NCBI GenBank assembly: GCA_038373885.1
Contig: JAWZYV010012393.1
Coordinates: forward strand, 119,905 to 183,904
From: Cheiracanthium punctorium
Lineage: Eukaryota; Arthropoda; Arachnida; Araneae; Cheiracanthiidae
Length of the DNA stretch: 64,000 nucleotides
Direction of reading: 5' to 3'
The notes under the pieces were generated by a model that was not told the origin of the DNA, ran no database searches, and saw only the letters and a program-made list of their open reading frames with translations. Shown here one piece after another: positions 56,701 to 64,000 of the stretch. Numbering within the stretch: position 1 is the stretch's first letter; each line of letters starts with the position of its first letter. The translations under genes were made by a program, and so were the position numbers.

Positions 56701-59627
56701 AAAAAGTCCCCACATGTGATGCAATTCATCAAATAATTTAAATCAACGTGTATTTCACTTTCAAATTCTAAATGTAACCTTAATGTGTTTAAACCATTTT
56801 CAAATTACTAATTTTTCTGCTGAAGATTTATTTATGTTATACCTTGGATTTCAGCTCTTGATACAATAATTATGTGTCATTAACGTCTGTTAGTCAAATA
56901 GCTCTCTCTAAAGTTTCTGAAGCTTTAATGCTAAGGTAATATAAGAGTCAATAATCCTACACCTTTCCTTGGATGACCTGTTTGATTCCAACAATCCACT
57001 GAGACACATTCTATGGTAAAGGTCATTGTCATTTTATTTGGTGGACATTGAAGGTTAAAACCTATGTTCTCGTCAGTTAGGCTTTGTGAGTTTGTACATA
57101 CTTTTGCACAATTCGCCTGGAACGCTTGTCTTGCTAAATACGTAACTTCTGCTAACTATTAGCCACCGTGATTTGATATATTTTGATTTTCAAAATGAAA
57201 TCCCTTAATGATTACTTTACTATATTCTGTGTGCAACGTTTTAGAGTTACTATTTTACATATCACTCACTTAAAACTGTATACGATCATGCCTGTTGCTC
57301 ATGTTGAATTCTAAGTTTCCTGTAAATTACTCCATACCAAAACTGTTTCTTAAAAAAAAAAAAAAAAAAAAAATCCACCAACCAACCAATGAGCTAACAT
57401 TACTTATAAAAATTTACTTTGTATGTATAGCATATAAATATAAGTATTTCTCGAAATATATCGTTAGCAACACAAAATTGTTCAATAATCCATTATCTCT
57501 GAGATTTTACAAAATGTGTTCGTCTAAAAATCACAGCATGCAATTTTGTAAGGGAAAAAAAAAATTTAGAATTCACTTAGCTATTGATTTACAATAAATA
57601 AGTGAATAAAGAAATTTTCTCTCGCGCATCGATTTTTGTCGAAAGAAAATGCACCGTTGCATTAGATTAATACAATTACACTGTCCGTCATTTCTCTATC
57701 AAAGTAAAAATATACGTTTGTTGTTTATTCTCAGGAATCGATTTTCGCTTATTTAAATCGAGATTCGGAGCGCATGTTTGGCCTGCAGTTTCTTTTGACA
57801 GTAATTTTATTGGTCAGAATTAATTATGCTTAGATTAAATTAGAGTTTTATCAAATCATATTTTATGTAGATCATTCACAAAATCTTGTGAAAAAGCATT
57901 GAATCTTTATTAGTGTTTTTTAAAAATATAGTTGTAGCTTTTTAGATATTTAAGATATTCTTATGTCATTTCTATTATTGATTTCTAAAATATTTCTTAA
58001 CGTAGTATATTATTTAGTTGCTTTAAATTGAAAAATTAGATGTAATTTTTTTCAACATATGTTTGATAATTCACAGATATATGGAAAATGAGTAGATATC
58101 ACTATTTCATCCCTTTCCCGCATTGTTTTCATTGTTGTTAAATCCATATCTCCTTACTTGATACAGTAATATATCGGGCAATTCAAAATAGATGTTAAAG
58201 CGATTATCTTTTCAACCGTAAGGCACCAAAACTTAGTTTCAATTAGGGAAGTTCGTCAAATAAAGAGTAGCTTGATTTTTTTTTTAACTAGGGATTGTAC
58301 ACAAATTAAAATACAAAATTCAATTTTTATACGGACACTCCTTTCTTATCATTTCCTATCACGTATATTTGGAAAAAAGTTCCTCTAAGAAGGTAAATTA
58401 AAAATATCCCATGTTTCTAAGTGCAATAGTTAGCAAAATATCGCAAGTTAAAAATTTTAGCATTTGTCGCCAAATGCTAAGGGAATGTCTGAAGGTGAGA
58501 AAAATAAAATTAATTTCCGAATGACATTAATTTATGTTAATGATCATTCACAGCTATATTTGATTCCTGGAAATCATGTTTTAGCGCGAATTTTCCTACA
58601 ACGTATGTTTGACAGTTTCTAGTGAAAAATAACGCACAGCATTAATTAGTCATTCTCTATTACATTTTGAAATTCCTTCTTTAGAAGTGTGACGCAATTA
58701 GTGGATGATCCCCTAAAAGAGTAAATCATTGGTAATTTCATAACGCTGCACCTGTCAGTTCAGATAAAACTGTACCTGTTAATTTCACGAGTTTGAATGC
58801 ATTTAATTGCCATTTTCCAAAAAACGGATCATTATTTAATTTTTAACAAATCATCACGTTCATTTTGGATAAGATAAATACAATTTTGTAACATTTTTAA
58901 TATATTCTTTTATTTTCCTTGAAAAAGGAACATCACAAGGCTGGCAAAGGCAAATCGATGTATACTTAAGTGGAGTTACTTACAGGTGCAGAACGAATAA
59001 GTTTCTTCTTCACAAAATAACTGGTCATAAATCATTGTATTTGTTTGGTTTCCCTATTGATATATTACAAGCAAATATTATCCTCCTTTATACATCCTAG
59101 TTGAAAAATCACGCAAGAAATGTACTGGAGATAGTTAACCTGGCTTTGAGTATGTTACATTATATTTTGAAGCAGTCGTTCAAAATTCAATGATCGAAAA
59201 TGCCTCTTGAAATCATATAAACTTAAAATTATAAAATGTTATCTCTGCGTTAGAGGTATAAAGTTTTATTGGATACCATTAACTGCACATGACCGTATCA
59301 TCTGCAGTTTCTGAAAGAGTGTAATTTTATTAGTGCAAACGTTTTCTCCTGATAGTTTTCTTGTAGAGCTTCAACAAAAAGTTTTACACCTGCAGTTTCT
59401 TAACGAGTGCAATGCTATTAGCGCAAATGTTTTCTCCCCAATCATATAGTTTTATTGCAAACCATTAACAAAAACTTTTGAACCTGCAGTTTCTGAACGA
59501 GTGTAACGTTAATTGCATAGAAGATTTTATTATAGAACTCGAAAAGATTCAAACTCGTTCACTTTAGTTTAATTAATCAACTCAAAATTTCGATAAATTT
59601 TATTTATTGAATATATATACATATATG
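53746..59627. other. Long non-coding AT-rich stretch
   Basis: Nearly 6 kb without a recognisable gene, TIR, LTR or tandem repeat. There is an A-run at about 57350-57373. Short frames (53956-54186, 56275-56478, 57295-57597) are Lys/Phe-rich, low complexity and without motifs. Confidence 0.5.
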
Positions 59628-59730
59628 TACTAGCTGCGTGCCCATTCTTCGTACGGCAGGAAGAGAATTCTTTCCTAAAATAACTACCTGTGACAAAACA
59701 AAATCTCAAAAATAAACAAATAAATTACAA
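59628..59730 (+). repeat. Head fragment of a CTAGCTG-type retroposon
   Basis: After a TATATA stretch, GTACTAGCTGCGTGCCCATTC and AACTACCTGTGAC resemble the head of the retroposons at 37937 and 53745. Only about 100 bp are recognisable. Confidence 0.35.
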
Positions 59731-59779
59731 TTTAGGTAGTCCCTTTTGTTGAAACTATCACGGTACACATTAACGCAAC

Positions 59780-59925
59780 CAGGGGCGTAGCCAGGAAAAA
59801 TTTCAGGGGGGGGGGATATGTGTATAAATAGACGGAATTTCTACACAGCATTAATCTTGTGGCCACTAATCCAAAAATTTCGGCGGGGGATATATCCCGA
59901 TATCCCCCCCTTGGCTACGCCCCTG
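59780..59925. mobile_element. hAT-type MITE (CAGGGGCGTAGCC ends)
   Basis: 146 bp with inverted ends CAGGGGCGTAGCCAGG and (reversed) CAGGGGCGTAGCCAAGG, flanked by a perfect 8-bp duplication AACGCAAC (59772-59779 and 59926-59933). G-rich and C-rich tracts near each end pair with each other. It is non-coding. Confidence 0.85.
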
Positions 59926-60275
59926 AACGCAACCTAGGATTATAGTTCAGTTGTAAGACGACCATCTAAAAATGATGAATAGACCAATTTTAATTTAACG
60001 AAATATTTATTAACTTGGTATACTGTGCTTTAATTCATATTAACCTAACAAATCTACTGATACTTATACTATCTATTACTTATATTAGTATTATTCATCT
60101 TCGCTTCTCTCTCTTTACTGCTCATTTTAAAGAATCAGCTTGGATATTTGAAACCAATGGCTGATTTTTTACTCTTTAGTGATTCTTTGTAATTTATGCC
60201 TTAGCATAAACGGTAAATATTTTTAATAATGATTGCCATTAAAACACCTCTCCATATCTTTTTAAGCATAATTTT

Positions 60276-60503
60276 TGTCAGATTGGCGTACTTAGCATAA
60301 CAAAATATTTCATTTCACCGTAGTGGAAAATATCCAATCTGTACCAATCTAAATATTTAAATCTGCCATGCTTCAATCTCGAGGAAAACATCAAACTGTG
60401 TAATCTCGAGCAGCTATTTAGAATCGCTCAAATTGCGAATTGGGCGTTAAATTGTGTAGCAGAGTTTACGAATTTAACGCAATTTTTAAATTTATGATGT
60501 CAC
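60276..60503 (+). repeat. Dispersed repeat, copy 2 of 2
   Basis: It matches 1731-1976 in the same orientation. No target duplication or terminal structure is visible. Confidence 0.55.
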
Positions 60504-61190
60504 GTTCTGACCAGGGTAGTTGAGTCAGGTTATTTCTCACAGTTTTCAAACGGAGTAATACTGAAACTTACGACGTTGAAAAACTCCCTTGCAACAAAGC
60601 TTATTAAAGTTAATTATGAGATGTTGGGTTATAGTTAATCAGTATTTCAAACATTCTTCGGAGCTATTTTGCTAATGACGTGTGCAAGAACTTGTTAAGT
60701 TGATAGAATTCAGCAAAACATATAATAATTATATAATATGTATTTTGTAATATTTTAAGGGATGTTTGTACTAAAATAATGGGACTTATTTTCTAGTATT
60801 TCATGTTAAAAATTTCGTTACTTTGACTTTAAGTTGGTTTTAACACAATACCCTGGGTTTTCTCTGCTTTTCTACTCCCCACCCAGGTTTTACCTTCCGT
60901 ATAAGATGGAGTCTAAACTTATTTTATCTTAGTAACCAGCGAATGGAATTGCCGTGATACTTTTCAAGTGATAACATGGTCTAAACACAAGCCGTCAAAA
61001 AGTACGGTTCTCTTCTGCCAAGAGATTTCAGCATCCGGATTTTTGCACGATTGTGATTTAGATAAATTATTTAGCCCCGAGCAGTGCCTATCCAGTTGCT
61101 TTACTTTTGCCTTCTGCTTGCTGTTCTTCAAAACATTAATAAAATTCAATTTAAAGTGTCTAATTAATAATTTGACTTAATTAAATCTTT

Positions 61191-61300
61191 ATATATCCCA
61201 AGAAGGTGGTAATAGGCTTTAGTTCTTTTTATCTGTTAGAGATAAGTGGGTAATGCCAGTTGAAAAAATGTTCAAAATAAAGTCGGAAATAAGATTCCGT
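61191..61300 (+). repeat. Repeat with inverted partner at 63562-63670
   Basis: TATCCCAAGAAGGTGGTAA..., GTTAGAGATAAGTG and TTGAAAAAATG match the reverse complement of 63562-63670 at about 80%. The pair could be the ends of one 2.5 kb element or two independent insertions. Confidence 0.5.
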
Positions 61301-61719
61301 ATTTATCGCTCAACTATCGATCGCGCATTTATCGCTCATCTAAAAAATGTCCCCATCCAGTTAGATAAAGCACATTTTAGCAATTTCCTATTTCTTTCAT
61401 ATTATTGTAACTAGGGATACTTATTAAATAATGCAACCATACTATAAAAACAAAAACATCAGGTTGCTAACTTTGGCACAGCACTGGGTTATTTATTCAA
61501 AGAGAAAAGTACCTATAAGCGAAGCCATGGTGCTCATGAATGGAAGGCACCAACTAAATACTAATTTGAGGAAGCCCGCAGTTTCTGCAAATATGAAGTA
61601 TTTCTGTAGGAATTTGTACAATATGTTTCACAACGTATCACTCAATACAGTATATTCATAATAATTTTATGAATGGAAATATCACCAGTATTGTCTTTTT
61701 GTACATTTTTTAGGTTATA

Positions 61720-61900
61720 TCGAAACTGTATGGTTGTATCGAAAATGTATCGAAAATGTATTTTCGATACAAAAAAGAAAATGCATTGATTCAAACACTA
61801 AAATACAAAATACAAAATGCTTCTTGAATTAAAAAAATGCAAAATTATAAAATACATGCATTTTTAAAGTAGATACAAAATACATAAAAATTTTAAAATA
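61720..61900. repeat. ATACAAAATACAAAATGC-rich low-complexity stretch
   Basis: It is built from GTATCGAAAATGTATTTTCGATAC palindrome-like words and AAATACAAAATAC. A similar stretch with (GTT)n lies at 63045-63195. From 61901 to 62580 nothing is recognised apart from an A-run near 62287. Confidence 0.45.
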
Positions 61901-62580
61901 TTTGAATTGAGAAAAAGCTAAATTTTCCACCAAAGATCTCAGTTTATTTTATTTAAATACATTTTAACAGGAATAACAAAAGCAATCTTAATAGTTGTGT
62001 TACGGAAGAGGAGCTGCTTGTTTTATCATCGTTTCCTTTAAAAATTTTACCTTTATAGCAATAAGATCGGAAACAGACCATTTCTGAGAAATTGCATTAA
62101 TACTCAAAGCGGAATGAAAACTAAATAATTTCAGAATGTGAACAATGAATAGTCGTTTGTTTCAAATTCGTTTATAGAAACTAATTTCCTAAAGTATAGC
62201 CTAAAATAAACCTCTACATATAATATTTATTATTTATTGATTTCAGTTGAACGTTTGGATGTAAATACTCAGCTAAATCACAGCCAAAAAAAAAAAAAAA
62301 AAAATCAAATTTTGTCTTTCAGTAAGTTTTCGAATTTCTCGTAAATTTAAATATTTTGCATATTATCTATGTCAGTTTCCATAACTGACACTGCTCCTTA
62401 ACTTTTTCATTTCCATCTACAGACAAAATTTGGAAACATTTTTAATTAAGAATTGCACAAAAGGTTTCAAAATCATTAAAATGGAAATTTGATTCACCCA
62501 ATACTATTATGCCAAGCTGTCGCTCTAATGGCCTGGAATTTGGGGTGTTTTAATCCATGTGTAACTGAATGTTCCTTAAA

Positions 62581-62640
62581 ACCCCTTAAAAAGCCCCCCT
62601 AAGGCTGATAGCCTTCGTGTATCTTTGTCTCTTAACCACA
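62581..62640 (+). repeat. Short dispersed repeat (partner of 46608-46680)
   Basis: CCCCTTAAAAAG, AGGCTGATAGCCTTCGTGTA and TCTTAACCAC match the sequence into which the LTR retrotransposon inserted. Confidence 0.4.
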
Positions 62641-63561
62641 ATAACCAACAATCCATTATACTACTACAGAAATACTGGCAGCCTTATTTTTCCAGAATTT
62701 AGTAACACCTTTCAAATTCCCTTATAGAATCTAATAAATACTACCCAAAAATGTTTTTACTACTTTTGGTTTCATATACAGTGGGAATCTACAAGAACAT
62801 TCCTAGACCAAATATACTGTTTGTGCTTTAAACAGGAGTATGAGACTTTTCTTTCCCTTTCCTGCTTAGTTAAATTTAGAGATCGCAAGAAACCCTAACC
62901 CTTCTTCAGTGACAATACTACGGGTAAATTGTAGTGCAGCTCATAAATTACATCAATAGAGGGGAAAAGTAAAAATCAGCCATTTTATGATTTTCATTTG
63001 TACATGCGATCTGAGCAATCTGTGGTGTTACGATTGATTTAATGTAATGAATACAAAATGCTTTTGTTGCTGTTGTTGTTGTTGTTGTTTTGTATTTTGA
63101 AAATATAAAATACATTCTCAAAATACTTTGTTTTTTTATGAGCGAAAATACAAAATACAAGTTACAAATGTATTTTGAAAATACATGTACTAGCGATACT
63201 GCCCAAGTCTGATTTGGCCAACACTGCACTAATCATAAAGGTACAGGGAAGGTACAGGGCTGCGAAGCTGGCCACCTTAGTATCGGATAAAAAAGATTTT
63301 TTTTCGTAATTTTCGTACGACCCCTGAAATGAGATGGACGTGATTTTGTACCTTCGGGAGCCATTGAAGAGCGGTTTAAGTCAACGTTATATTTATCTTT
63401 ATATCTGTGACACTTTTTAGGATACAATTACCAAATTTTGTGTGTCACCTCATGTGTTGGGACCCAATTTGCTAACCGGATTTTTTTTTGTACGGGGTCC
63501 TATACAAATTAAAAAAAGTGTAACGTTTTGAAAATAAACTGGAGAAGTTTTTCGTAGCTTA

Positions 63562-63670
63562 ATCTTTATTGCCGACCTTATTTTAAGCATTTTTTCAATT
63601 TGCATTATTCACTTATCTCTAATAGATAAAGAATTAATGCCCGTTACCACCTTTTTGGGATACCCTGTAT
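63562..63670 (-). repeat. Repeat with inverted partner at 61191-61300
   Basis: The outer edge continues as GGGATACCCTGTATATAT, i.e. ATATACAGGGTATCCC on the minus strand, a common terminal motif of short arthropod interspersed repeats. The last 330 bp of the window hold nothing else recognisable apart from an A-run near 63738. Confidence 0.5.
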
Positions 63671-64000
63671 ATATTTATGTAAACAAAATAAAAATCTAAG
63701 TAATTAGGTCAACAATTTCAGATATATTTTTAACTGTAAAAAAAAAAAAAAACCGTATGGCATTGAATAACTAATATAAGAGAATCAGGAAAAGTAAAAA
63801 ATGAATATGAGAAGGTGAAAATTATATATAAATATATTGTGCTTGCATTACCATAGACATGAGGTTACCATACCAATGAGGCTTGAATCGCTTTTAAGTA
63901 CAAACCATCGGCTATATGTAACAATCTTTTGAAAAGTAAATGGAACTTGTTTTTCTCAAGCGAAATGTTTAAGTGATATTGTCAAAAATTTTACCTTAAT

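Overview
The window is eukaryotic, AT-rich and built almost entirely from transposable elements in different states of decay. I found no convincing host gene, tRNA, rRNA or CRISPR array. The element mix (P-like element with a THAP domain, pogo/Tigger, Helitrons, hAT and Harbinger MITEs, RTE-like retroposons, a Ty3/gypsy element) fits an arthropod. A chelicerate such as a spider is my best guess, at low confidence.

Layout. 1-5.9 kb: a solo LTR, a hAT MITE, a small TIR MITE, a broken Tigger (pogo) transposon and a 150-bp-arm inverted repeat. 6.1-12.7 kb: three copies of a 2-2.5 kb non-coding composite repeat, the first two head-to-head so that they form a palindrome of about 4.7 kb. 13.0-17.4 kb: a complete but dead P-like element with 8-bp target duplication, carrying a nested pogo-type element. 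18.4-18.9 kb: a gene relic with a CXC-like cysteine tail. 20.9-23.2 kb: a second, inverted solo LTR split by a 1.39 kb TIR element. 24.1-28.0 kb: a TA-flanked TIR element holding a degenerate nuclease-like (PIN/FEN1-like) gene with one recognisable intron, interrupted by another TIR element. 28.0-28.9 kb: a Harbinger-type MITE and a fragment of the composite repeat.

30.8-45.1 kb holds two Helitrons in perfect head-to-tail contact. The first keeps the Rep (HUH) half but has lost most of the helicase. The second lacks Rep but keeps the helicase. The first also carries a GC-rich minisatellite, a TIR element inside the start of its coding region and a retroposon with an internal 155-bp tandem array. 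46.7-52.1 kb is a young LTR retrotransposon (331-bp LTRs differing at 5 sites, 5-bp target duplication). It is Ty3/gypsy-like in sequence, but its pol order is protease-integrase-reverse transcriptase-RNase H, the copia-type order known from the Gmr1 group. 52.4-64 kb is mostly non-coding with a second retroposon copy, a hAT MITE and dispersed repeat fragments.

No cellular pathway can be read from the window. The genes act only as transposition machinery: a DDE transposase, a P-type transposase, Helitron RepHel, and gag plus PR-INT-RT-RH. Target duplications and nesting give an order of events in several places: pogo-type element into P element, TIR element into LTR, SINE inside TIR element inside TIR element, and one MITE insertion shared by both Helitrons.
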